From: Sphingopyxis sp.
GTDB lineage: Bacteria; Pseudomonadota; Alphaproteobacteria; Sphingomonadales; Sphingomonadaceae
Reading direction: 5' to 3'
Assembly: GCA_026125835.1 (NCBI GenBank)
Contig: JAHCKJ010000068.1
Coordinates: forward strand, 1-9,316
Length of the DNA stretch: 9,316 bases
Every line of letters begins with the position of its first letter. Position 1 is the stretch's first letter. Both the position numbers and the translations under genes were made by a program. Under the pieces are notes generated by a model. That model did no database searches and had not been told where the DNA came from. It saw nothing but the letters and a program-made list of their open reading frames with translations. Positions 1 to 6,246 of this stretch are shown here, piece by piece.

Positions 1-44
1 AGCGCGGGCTCGAACCCGCGATCACAGACCGCTTGCAGGTTCAT
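1..44 (-). CDS. 5' end of an unidentified gene, perhaps a serine hydrolase (partial)
   Basis: Only the first 14 codons are present, reading MNLQAVCDRGFEPA before the window edge. The start is well supported: ATG at 44-42 lies 7 nt after a perfect AGGAGG, and it overlaps the stop codon of the symporter gene as ATGA, the usual sign of translational coupling. It is therefore the next gene of the same operon. The short N-terminus resembles the opening of many beta-lactamase-fold serine hydrolases (class C / esterase family VIII), which often begin with a Gln-Gly-x-Cys-Asp-x-x-Phe-type stretch. That identification is a weak inference from 14 residues; no catalytic motif is visible. A peptidase or esterase would fit an operon that handles D-Glu compounds. 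Confidence 0.6.
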   Translation of the reverse strand, partial: MNLQAVCDRGFEPA

Positions 45-1306
45 TGTGGTGCCTCCTGCGATGGGGGTTCAGTCTTCACCGCGTCGCCGATCGCATTTTC
101 CCAGCGTGCCACCACCGTCGTGACGGTCAGGTTGGCGCTGGCGCTCGCCACGGTGCGCGTCATGTCGAGCAGCCTGTCGAACGGCAGGATGAAACCGACG
201 ATCAAGGCGGTCTGCTCGGGCGAGACGCCAGCCGACGCCAGTACCGCGGCGAGCATGAACAGCGAGGCGGAGGGGATCGGCGCGGTGCCAAAGGCGGCAA
301 GCGCGCCGGTCAGCAGGACGATCGCGAGCATCGAAGCGTCGGGCTCGATGCCGAGCGCTTGCAGGCCGAAAATGCTGAGCAGCCCGACATACATCGCGGT
401 GCCGTCCTTGCCGATGCTGGCGCCGATCGGCAGCACCGTCGACGCCACCCCCGGCGCGATATTCAGATCGTCGCGGGCAATCCGCAGCGCCACGGGGAGC
501 GTAGCGGCGGACGACGCGGTCGAAAACGCGACCGCCAGCGCGTCGACGATGGTGCGGTAGAAATGCAGCACGCGCTGCCGCGCCACAAAAGCGATGAGGG
601 GGAGGTGAACCAGCAATATCTGGAGAATGACGCCCGCCGCGACGCCCACCGCAAGCCATCCGACATTGGCAAACACCGCAACACCATTGTCGGCGACTGC
701 CTTGCCGATCAGCGCCAGCACACCGAACGGCGTGATTTCCATGATGATGCGGACGAGGTGGAACATGACCTCGCCCGCCGATTGCAGCAAATTGGCTACC
801 GGGCGCCCCTTGTCGCCGGCAAGAATGACGCCGAACCCGAGCATCATCGCGAAAAAGATGATCGCCAGCATGTCCCCTTCGGCCAGCGATTGCACGATAT
901 TGACCGGGACGATGCCCATCAGCTGGTCGTACAGCGACTTGGGTTCGCCCAGCACATGCGGCGCGGCGGTACCGAGCGCGGCGCCTTTGCCCGGCGCCAG
1001 AAACAGTCCGACAGCGATGCCGATCGACACCGCACAGGCCGTCGTGGCGGCGAACAGCGATACCGTGCGCGCGCCGACCGAACCCAGCTTGCGCGGATCG
1101 GCAAGCGCGGTCACGCCCGACGCGATGCTGATGAACACGATCGGGACGACCAGCATCCGGATCAGGCGAACGAACAGGTCGCCGACAAAGGCGATGGCGC
1201 CGGTCGCCGCAGGCCAGAACAGGCCCAGCGCGACGCCGATGACCATCGCGCCGATCACCCGCTTCCAAAGGGGAATGGCAAACCAGCCGCGCATCAAACC
1301 CGTCAT
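41..1306 (-). CDS. Dicarboxylate/amino acid:cation symporter (SDF / DAACS family)
   Basis: An inner-membrane secondary transporter of 421 residues, the normal length for the GltPh/GltP/DctA family (PF00375), hydrophobic throughout. Family landmarks are clear: the serine-rich hairpin HP1 FSTASSAATLPV (261-272), the TM7 stretch VLPIGASIGKDGT (291-303), HP2 around 340-350, and the TM8 stretch DMTRT (381-385). Asp381 and Arg384 match the GltPh residues (D394, R397) that hold the amino group and the side-chain carboxylate, so an acidic amino acid such as Glu is a likely substrate. Oddly, the NMDGT motif is GKDGT (Lys300), and the TM8 positions equal to N401 and D405 are Ser388 and Asn392. I chose ATG 1306, after a G-rich stretch; an upstream in-frame start at 1456 lies within the epimerase gene and adds 50 non-membrane-like residues. 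The gene follows the epimerase by 22 nt and its stop overlaps the next start. Confidence 0.93.
   Translation of the reverse strand: MTGLMRGWFAIPLWKRVIGAMVIGVALGLFWPAATGAIAFVGDLFVRLIRMLVVPIVFISIASGVTALADPRKLGSVGARTVSLFAATTACAVSIGIAVGLFLAPGKGAALGTAAPHVLGEPKSLYDQLMGIVPVNIVQSLAEGDMLAIIFFAMMLGFGVILAGDKGRPVANLLQSAGEVMFHLVRIIMEITPFGVLALIGKAVADNGVAVFANVGWLAVGVAAGVILQILLVHLPLIAFVARQRVLHFYRTIVDALAVAFSTASSAATLPVALRIARDDLNIAPGVASTVLPIGASIGKDGTAMYVGLLSIFGLQALGIEPDASMLAIVLLTGALAAFGTAPIPSASLFMLAAVLASAGVSPEQTALIVGFILPFDRLLDMTRTVASASANLTVTTVVARWENAIGDAVKTEPPSQEAPQ
52..57 (-). promoter_or_regulatory. Strong ribosome binding site for the gene at the left edge
   Basis: On the minus strand this reads AGGAGG, 7 nt before the ATG at 44. 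It lies inside the last codons of the symporter gene. It is the best Shine-Dalgarno match in the window and decides the start of the edge gene. Confidence 0.75.
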
Positions 1307-1328
1307 CGCCCCCCGTTTGCCATTGTCG

Positions 1329-2321
1329 TCAGATATCGCCCCAGAACCCGGACTGCGGCGGCGACAACATGCCGCTCGCGCCGCTAACGCCGCCCGACCG
1401 ATCCTCGGCAAGCCAGAGCGGTCCGTCAAGGTCGACGAAGTCGCTCTTTGCGGCAACCGCCCACGCCGGGGCGATCGACAGCGAGGAGCAGATCATGCAG
1501 CCGGTCATCACTCCCAGACCGCGTTGCCGCGCTGCCTCTGCCAGTTCGAGCGCCGCGGTCAGCCCGCCCGTTTTGTCGAGTTTGATGTTCACCACCCCAT
1601 AGCCGTCGGGCAGCGCGTCGAGATCGGCTGCGACATGCACCGCTTCATCGGCGGCAATCGGGATTGCGGACCGGAAACCGACGAGGTCGCGATCCGCATC
1701 GGCGGGCAGCGGCTGTTCGAGCAGGTCGATCTTGAGGTCGATCATCAGTTCCTGCAAATCGCGAACCTCGTCGATCGTCCAGCTTTCGTTCGGGTCGACA
1801 ATCATCCGCGCCTTGGGTGCCGCCGCGCGCACTGCACGCATCAGCGACCCCGGGTCGCGGCGGTCGACCTTGACTTTCAGCAGCGGCGCGGCGGCGAGGG
1901 CGGCGGCGGCGCGCCCCATATTTTCCGCGGTATCGAGTCCAACCGTCATCGCGGTGACGATGGGAGCGGGGGGCACCGGCAGGTCGAGCGTCGCGGCCAC
2001 GTCGCCGCCGCCTTGGCGCAACTCCAGATCCCACAGCGCGCAGTCAACCGCATTGCGTGCCGATCCCGCCGGCATTGATTGCATGATCTCCTGCCGATTG
2101 GCGCCCCGTTCGAGCGCCGCCCTTGCATCCTCGATGGCGGCGATCGCACTCGTGACGCTTTCGCCGTAGCGCGGGTAGGGGACGCCTTCACCGCGGCCGA
2201 TGACGCCATTGTCTGAAATCATGACGGTCACCACCTCGGCGGCCGTCTTGGTGCCGCGCGAGATTCGGAAGGGCGAATGAAGCGGAAAGGTCTCGGCGAA
2301 TGCCGAAAGGACGCGGGGCAT
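1329..2321 (-). CDS. dgcA: Enolase-superfamily epimerase: N-acetyl-D-Glu racemase DgcA / L-Ala-D/L-Glu epimerase type
   Basis: A 330-residue cytoplasmic metal-dependent epimerase of the muconate-lactonizing enolase subgroup. It inverts the alpha carbon of a glutamyl group by a two-base mechanism. Counted from ATG 2321, the catalytic lysines fall at 149/151 (KVK) and 247 (NIKLDKTGG), and the metal ligands at Asp176 (IVDPNESW), Glu202 (LLEQPLP) and Asp225 (AADEAV). As I recall them, these are the same positions as in E. coli YcjG, which supports this start over a TTG two codons earlier. Other shared blocks are RGTKTAAE, PYPRYGES and the C-terminal DLDGP (297-301). Its place directly after a DUF1611 gene matches the DgcN-DgcA pair known from D-glutamate catabolism, where DgcA converts N-acetyl-D-Glu to N-acetyl-L-Glu. 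The DxD of DLDGP, which binds the dipeptide ammonium in Ala-Glu epimerases, is retained, so true dipeptide epimerase activity is equally possible. The start is 9 nt after the dgcN stop. Confidence 0.88.
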   Translation of the reverse strand: MPRVLSAFAETFPLHSPFRISRGTKTAAEVVTVMISDNGVIGRGEGVPYPRYGESVTSAIAAIEDARAALERGANRQEIMQSMPAGSARNAVDCALWDLELRQGGGDVAATLDLPVPPAPIVTAMTVGLDTAENMGRAAAALAAAPLLKVKVDRRDPGSLMRAVRAAAPKARMIVDPNESWTIDEVRDLQELMIDLKIDLLEQPLPADADRDLVGFRSAIPIAADEAVHVAADLDALPDGYGVVNIKLDKTGGLTAALELAEAARQRGLGVMTGCMICSSLSIAPAWAVAAKSDFVDLDGPLWLAEDRSGGVSGASGMLSPPQSGFWGDI

Positions 2322-2330
2322 GGCCAAACG

Positions 2331-3365
2331 TCAGGCGGTTTGCACGGCGGCGGGCGCCGCGGCTTCGACGCCCAGCAACCGGTCGAGGATCGTCTCGACG
2401 CCGAAACGATAGGGGTCGCTGGTTGGCAGCCCGAACTCGGCTTCGGTACGCGCACAAAGCGCCGCTGCCTCGGCTTCGGGCATCGCCGATGTATTGAGCG
2501 CGATCCCGACCATCCGCACATTGGCGCTGGTGAGCTGCGCCGCGCGAAGATTGGCTTCGATACATTCGCCGATACCCGGCAGGCCATAGTGCGGCAGCCC
2601 GCGCATATGCGGCCGCACCGGATCGTGACACAGCACCAGCGCCTCGGGCTGGGCGCCGTGGATCAGCCCCATCGAAACGCCGGCAAAGGAGGGGTGATAG
2701 AGCGAACCCTGTCCTTCGACCAGATCCCAGCCATCGTCGCTGCGCGCAGGCGAAATTTGTTCGATCGCGCCCGAGATAAAGTCGGCGATCACCGCGTCGA
2801 GCGGCACGCCGTCGCCCGCAATCAGGATGCCGGTCTGGCCGGTCGCGCGAAAATCGGCCGTGACGCCCCGTTTTTCAAGCGCGCGGGCAAGGCACAGCGT
2901 AGTGTACATCTTGCCCACCGAACAGTCGGTGCCGACGGTCAGCAGGCGCTTTCCGGCGCGCGGCTTGCCGTTGCCGATCGGAATGTCGGGCCGCGGTTCG
3001 CGCACGTCGTGCAGCTTGCGGCCCAGTCGTGCCGCCGCCTCGGCCAGCCGCGGCTCGGCATTCAGACGTTGGTGGAGACCCGAGGCGATGTCCAGCCCCG
3101 CCTCCAGCGCGGCGAGCGCATCGACGATCAGTGCATCCCCCAGCTTGCCGCCGGCATTGGCGATCCCGAGCACGAGCGTTTTCGCACCAGCGGCGCGCGC
3201 CGCGGCGAAATCCATGCGCGGCAGGTCAAGGGTCAGCGTGCAATCGTCGTGTCGATATTCACCGACGCAGATTTCCGGCCGAAACACCGCGAGCCCGCGC
3301 GAGGTCTTGATGTCGGCGGGGTCCGTCGAATGGCCCAGGTAAAGAAGATAGGGGGTAGCGATCAT
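2331..3365 (-). CDS. dgcN: DUF1611 family protein, probable D-glutamate N-acetyltransferase DgcN
   Basis: A 344-residue soluble protein with both parts of the DUF1611 family: an N-terminal Rossmann-like domain (about 1-125, with LYLGHSTDPADIKTSRG near the start) and a C-terminal P-loop domain. Visible motifs are the Walker-A-like GTDCSVGKMYT (145-155), ATGQTGILIAGDGVPLD (174-190), VEGQGSLYHPSF (216-227) and HDPVRPHMRGLP (247-258). Members next to a DgcA-type epimerase have been described as DgcN, which acetylates D-Glu with acetyl-CoA as the first step of D-Glu catabolism; the assignment here rests on that gene pairing plus family membership. ATG 3365 is chosen because the family homology begins at its MIATPYLLYLG; an upstream ATG at 3443 adds 26 residues of unlikely sequence across the promoter. 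The Shine-Dalgarno is weak. First gene of the operon after lysR, 94 nt away. The last codons are Ala-rich (EAAAPAAVQTA). Confidence 0.85.
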   Translation of the reverse strand: MIATPYLLYLGHSTDPADIKTSRGLAVFRPEICVGEYRHDDCTLTLDLPRMDFAAARAAGAKTLVLGIANAGGKLGDALIVDALAALEAGLDIASGLHQRLNAEPRLAEAAARLGRKLHDVREPRPDIPIGNGKPRAGKRLLTVGTDCSVGKMYTTLCLARALEKRGVTADFRATGQTGILIAGDGVPLDAVIADFISGAIEQISPARSDDGWDLVEGQGSLYHPSFAGVSMGLIHGAQPEALVLCHDPVRPHMRGLPHYGLPGIGECIEANLRAAQLTSANVRMVGIALNTSAMPEAEAAALCARTEAEFGLPTSDPYRFGVETILDRLLGVEAAAPAAVQTA

Positions 3366-3400
3366 GGTGTGCAAAACCTGCGTAACTGGAAAGGCGCCAT

Positions 3401-3428
3401 TTCTATCCCCACCCGGCCGCTTGCCCAA
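3401..3428 (-). promoter_or_regulatory. Candidate sigma-70 promoter of the dgcN operon
   Basis: On the minus strand TTGGGC (3428-3423) is followed after 16 nt by ATAGAA (3406-3401). A start of transcription near 3394 would leave about 29 nt of leader before ATG 3365. The inverted repeat centred at 3456 would then sit about 62 nt upstream of that start, which is where LysR-type regulators usually have their recognition site. The boxes are imperfect, so this is a proposal. Confidence 0.35.
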
Positions 3429-3447
3429 TATCCAGCGCCTCATATCC

Positions 3448-3464
3448 TATAGCCTGATGCTATA
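3448..3464. promoter_or_regulatory. Perfect inverted repeat, candidate LysR operator upstream of dgcN
   Basis: TATAGC, a 5-nt spacer CTGAT, then GCTATA: a 6-bp perfect inverted repeat over the lysR stop codon and 82 nt from the dgcN start. T3450 and A3462 give the T-N11-A pattern typical of LysR-type binding sites, symmetric about the centre. Its core CCTGAT (3453-3458) recurs in the inverted repeat upstream of lysR. It is AT-rich within GC-rich surroundings. It could also be part of a weak hairpin at the lysR 3' end, but no T tract follows on either strand. Confidence 0.45.
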
Positions 3465-4344
3465 ATCCTTCGATCACCGTCGCCAGCACATCGAGAAAAG
3501 CCGACGCCGTTTTCGACGGCGGGCGGTTCTGCAAATAGACCGCATTGATGTCGAAGGTGATCGCGGGCTGCAACGGGCGGCTCGCCAGGCCCGGCGCCAG
3601 CACGGCATGCGCGGTAAAATTATCGACGATCGCCATGCCGACGCCGGCCCCGACCAGCGCCGCCGCGACATAATAGGTGCGCGCCGAGACCACTTCGTCG
3701 AGCGTGACTTCCAGCCGGCTGAGTTCGCTCGACAACACCCGCCCGATCGGTCCATTCTGGACCGGGCTGATGAACTTGTGACCGCGCAATTCATCCAGAT
3801 GCAGGCGCGGCGGCGCGGCGGGCATGTCCAGCTCGCGATAGATGACGACCAGTTCGCCTTCGCCGATGACCTGGTGCGCGACGGGCGCCGACAGCGGCAC
3901 CTCGAACCCCACCGCAATGTCGGTTTCATGTTCGTAGAGTTTGCGGACCATTTCGTCGTGGTGCAGCGTCTGCAAATCGAACATCACATCTTCATGGTCG
4001 CCAAGAAAACGGGCCACCGCGGCGGGAATCGCCCCAAGGCCAAGCGAAGGCAGCGCCGAAATACGCAGCAACCCACCGCGACCATGCCGCAGATTCTGGC
4101 ATGCCTGGCGCAGCGAGCGCACCCGGTCCTGAATGTCGGACACCTCGGCGAACAGCGTATGCGCGTCCTGCGTCGGGATCAGTCGCCCCTTCGACCGTTC
4201 GAACAGCGTCAGACCGATCGACCGTTCGGCATGACGCAACACCTTCGTGACCGAAGGCTGCGACACGTTGAGCGCGCGCGCGGCGGCGCTGACCGTCCCG
4301 TGCAGAAACACCGCGTGAAAGATCTCGATCTGGCGAAGGTTCAT
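3460..4344 (-). CDS. LysR-family transcriptional regulator
   Basis: A 294-residue DNA-binding regulator. Residues 1-60 form the winged helix-turn-helix, with MNLRQIEIFHAVFLHGTVS, AARALNVSQPSVTK as the recognition helix region, and LFERSKGRLIPT as the wing. The rest (about 90-294) is the periplasmic-binding-protein-like effector domain, containing LRISALPSLG and a hinge-like GAGVGMAIVD. ATG 4344 is chosen because the LysR homology begins at the first residue; upstream in-frame starts up to 4437 add nothing family-like. An AGGA lies 8 nt before it. It is codirectional with dgcN-dgcA and divergent from the deacylase gene, so it most likely controls both. By the usual LysR logic it would repress itself and activate the operon with a pathway intermediate as co-inducer. 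Whether it equals the DgcR regulator described with DgcN/DgcA elsewhere cannot be judged here. Confidence 0.95.
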   Translation of the reverse strand: MNLRQIEIFHAVFLHGTVSAAARALNVSQPSVTKVLRHAERSIGLTLFERSKGRLIPTQDAHTLFAEVSDIQDRVRSLRQACQNLRHGRGGLLRISALPSLGLGAIPAAVARFLGDHEDVMFDLQTLHHDEMVRKLYEHETDIAVGFEVPLSAPVAHQVIGEGELVVIYRELDMPAAPPRLHLDELRGHKFISPVQNGPIGRVLSSELSRLEVTLDEVVSARTYYVAAALVGAGVGMAIVDNFTAHAVLAPGLASRPLQPAITFDINAVYLQNRPPSKTASAFLDVLATVIEGL

Positions 4345-4348
4345 TCGA

Positions 4349-4371
4349 CTATTATTCCTGATCGTTACTAG
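4349..4371. promoter_or_regulatory. Interrupted inverted repeat at the lysR start, candidate autoregulatory operator
   Basis: CTATTA (4349-4354) and TACTAG (4366-4371) form an inverted repeat with half-sites CTANTA / TANTAG and an 11-nt spacer. The core CCTGAT (4357-4362) is shared with the site upstream of dgcN. The repeat begins 4 nt before the lysR start codon and covers its Shine-Dalgarno, so a protein bound here should block lysR expression. The arms carry one mismatch each side. Confidence 0.35.
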
Positions 4372-4396
4372 GTGGACGCCAACCCACCCCATCGAT

Positions 4397-4530
4397 GGCC
4401 GCACGATATCCATCAAAACGCGGCCGCCATCCGACATTATGCCATCGGGTTATGGACGCGGCAACACCCCTGTCTGGACCTCCGCCCGTCGTTCGGGACA
4501 TTCTGGCCGCACGATGCTCGGGGATTATGG
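4397..4530. repeat. Imperfect direct repeats upstream of the deacylase gene
   Basis: GGCCGCACGAT occurs exactly twice, at 4397-4407 and 4505-4515. A second pair also repeats: GACATTATG-CC with TCGGGTTATGG (4433-4455) against GACATTCTGGCC (4497-4508) with TCGGGGATTATGG (4518-4530). The elements come in a different order in the two copies, so this is not a simple tandem duplication. Function is unknown; regulator binding sites are one option. Confidence 0.45.
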
Positions 4531-4574
4531 TCACCCGGATTCGGTCGTGCTCCTGTTGCGCGGCGATTTGTCGA

Positions 4575-4580
4575 AAAGGG
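4575..4580 (+). promoter_or_regulatory. Ribosome binding site of the deacylase gene
   Basis: AAAGGG ends 6 nt before ATG 4587, a good spacing. It abuts another ATG at 4581 too closely to serve it, which favours 4587 as the start. Confidence 0.5.
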
Positions 4581-4586
4581 ATGTCG

Positions 4587-6236
4587 ATGCCCAAATCCTT
4601 CACCGCCATGTCCGCGAGGCGATCGTTCGTCCTTCTGTCGTCGCTGGCGGCCATCCTGAGCGCGGTCGGCGCCGGAGCCAGCCCGGGCGACACCGTCGAT
4701 GTCATCATTCGCGGCGGCACGATTTACGACGGCGGGGAGGGCACCGCTTTCGTCGGCGATGTGGCGATCCGCGACGACCGGATTGTCGCGATCGGCCCGT
4801 CGGTCCGCTTACAGGCGAAACGCGTGATCGACGCAAAGGGCATGATCGTCGCGCCGGGGTTTATCGACCCGCATACGCACGCCGATGCTTTCCTGCGGTC
4901 GTCAGACCGGCGGGAAAGGCTGAATGCCCCGTGGCTCTACCAAGGGGTCAGCACGGTCGTGATCGGTGTTGACGGCGGCGGAACGCCCGATGTTGCCGCC
5001 GATGCCGAGCGACTGACCCGATCGGGGATCGGCACCAATGTCGTTCCTTTCGTCGGTTTCGGTCCCGTGCGGCAGCGCGTGCTGGGGCAGGATGCGCGAG
5101 CACCGACCGCCACGGAACTCGGCGCGATGAAGGCCTTGGTCGCCAAGGGGATGTGCGAGGGCGCGACCGGTTTTTCGGCGGGACTTTTCTATGCGCCGCA
5201 AAGCTTTGCGACGACCGCCGAGGTTATCGCGGTCGCGCGCGAAGCCGCGGTGCGCGGTGGCGTCTACGACACGCATCAACGCGACGAATCGAGTTACAGC
5301 ATCGGCTTGCTCGGTTCGGTCAGGGAAGCGATCGAGATCGGTCGGCAGGCCGGCATGCCGGTCCATTTCGCACATCTGAAAGCGCTCGGCATCGACGTTC
5401 ACGGCCAGGCAGCGGCGGTGATAGCCGAAATCGAGCGCGCGCGGGCCGAGGGCGTCGAGGTGACCGCCGACCAATATCCGTGGCTTGCGTCGGGGACCAA
5501 CCTCGATGCCGCATTGTTGCCGCGCTGGGCGGTCGACGGCGGTGGTGCCGCGCTGCTCGCGCGGCTCGACGACCCGGCAACGCTGGCGCGCATCCGCGAC
5601 GAGATGCAGGAAAATCTGCGGCGACGCGGCGGCGCAAAAGCGCTGCTGCTGATCGGGCAAGGGTTTCCCTGGGTCGGCAAGACGCTCGAAGAGGTCGCCG
5701 ACGAATGGAAACTCGACAGCCGCGATGCCGCGCTGCGGATCATCCGCCAGAGCGTGAACGGGAAACAGCGCGGCGAACGCGGCGGCGGCACGGCCATTGC
5801 GTCGTTCAACATGGCGCAGGCGGACGTCGACCTGTTCATGCAGCAGCCCTGGATGGTGACTTCATCCGACGGATCGGCCGGGCATCCGCGGATGTTCGCC
5901 AGCTTCCCCGAAAAATATGTCCGCTATGTCCGCGAGCGGCAGGTGATCAGCCTTGCGGCCTTCATCCGCCAGTCAACGGGACGGACGGCCGACATCTACA
6001 AACTCGACCGCCGCGGTTATCTGCGGCCCGGCTATCACGCCGATGTCGTGATATTCGACCCCGTCGGCTATGCACCGCGCGCCGATTATCTCCGCCCCCG
6101 CGAACTCAGCGTCGGGGTCCGGCACCTGTTCGTGAACGGCCAGCCTGCGATTGAAGACGGGCAGGCAACTGGCGTCGCCGCCGGCCGCACCCTGTTGCGC
6201 CCGCGCCCCGCCAATTGCCCGATATCCGCGTCGTGA
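4587..6236 (+). CDS. Exported N-acyl-D-amino-acid deacylase (D-aminoacylase-like amidohydrolase)
   Basis: A 549-residue metal-dependent amidohydrolase that would split N-acyl-D-amino acids into the free D-amino acid and an acid. Residues 1-32 are a signal peptide (Arg12-Arg13, then a hydrophobic core ending GAGA), placing it in the periplasm. The fold is standard: N-terminal beta-sandwich start DVIIRGGTIYDG, HxH metal motif in GFIDPHTHAD (His96, His98), His230 in YDTHQRDE, His263 and Lys265 in HFAHLKALG, Tyr297 in DQYPW, the catalytic Asp428 in SSDGSAGHPR, and C-terminal GYHADVVIFD. The zinc-binding Cys of the Alcaligenes D-aminoacylase (GNCG) is replaced by Asp129 in GVDGGG. It stands divergent to lysR, so it is plausibly coregulated with the dgcN operon and feeds it D-Glu. 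The precise acyl or amino acid preference cannot be read; a D-Glu-specific deacylase or a D-dipeptidase are alternatives. ATG 4587 has the best ribosome binding site; 4608 is possible. Confidence 0.88.
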   Translation: MPKSFTAMSARRSFVLLSSLAAILSAVGAGASPGDTVDVIIRGGTIYDGGEGTAFVGDVAIRDDRIVAIGPSVRLQAKRVIDAKGMIVAPGFIDPHTHADAFLRSSDRRERLNAPWLYQGVSTVVIGVDGGGTPDVAADAERLTRSGIGTNVVPFVGFGPVRQRVLGQDARAPTATELGAMKALVAKGMCEGATGFSAGLFYAPQSFATTAEVIAVAREAAVRGGVYDTHQRDESSYSIGLLGSVREAIEIGRQAGMPVHFAHLKALGIDVHGQAAAVIAEIERARAEGVEVTADQYPWLASGTNLDAALLPRWAVDGGGAALLARLDDPATLARIRDEMQENLRRRGGAKALLLIGQGFPWVGKTLEEVADEWKLDSRDAALRIIRQSVNGKQRGERGGGTAIASFNMAQADVDLFMQQPWMVTSSDGSAGHPRMFASFPEKYVRYVRERQVISLAAFIRQSTGRTADIYKLDRRGYLRPGYHADVVIFDPVGYAPRADYLRPRELSVGVRHLFVNGQPAIEDGQATGVAAGRTLLRPRPANCPISAS

Positions 6237-6246
6237 GCCAGATGGC

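Larger units (their letters stand above)
4345..4586. other. Divergent intergenic region between lysR and the deacylase gene
   Basis: 242 nt with no credible gene. The deacylase reading frame stays open back to 4395, but the 64 extra residues (including a Cys/Arg-rich run RSCSCCAAICR) do not look like protein and precede an obvious signal peptide. It should hold the lysR promoter and the deacylase promoter. I see the inverted repeat at 4349-4371, a GGTGG/CCACC inverted repeat (4371-4375 and 4384-4388) and the imperfect direct repeats at 4397-4530. I could not place a convincing -35/-10 pair for either gene. Confidence 0.7.

Noticed and set aside
1..20. The stretch GGGCTCGAACCCGCG looks like the T arm of a minus-strand tRNA.
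   Set aside because: With a canonical 7-nt T loop the stem mispairs at the third position, no anticodon or D arm lies upstream, and the stretch falls in the first codons of a gene with a strong ribosome binding site.
44..1387. Long plus-strand open frame over the symporter gene.
   Set aside because: It is an antisense shadow rich in Arg, Asp and His with no domain; the minus-strand frame encodes a clear transporter.
2277..3452. Long plus-strand open frame opposite dgcN.
   Set aside because: Product is low-complexity Arg/Gly/Asp sequence without motifs; the opposite strand holds a recognisable DUF1611 protein. High GC content makes such frames common.
4395..4586. N-terminal extension of the deacylase by 64 residues.
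   Set aside because: The residues are Cys/Arg-rich and unlike protein, they would bury the signal peptide, and ATG 4587 has a good ribosome binding site.
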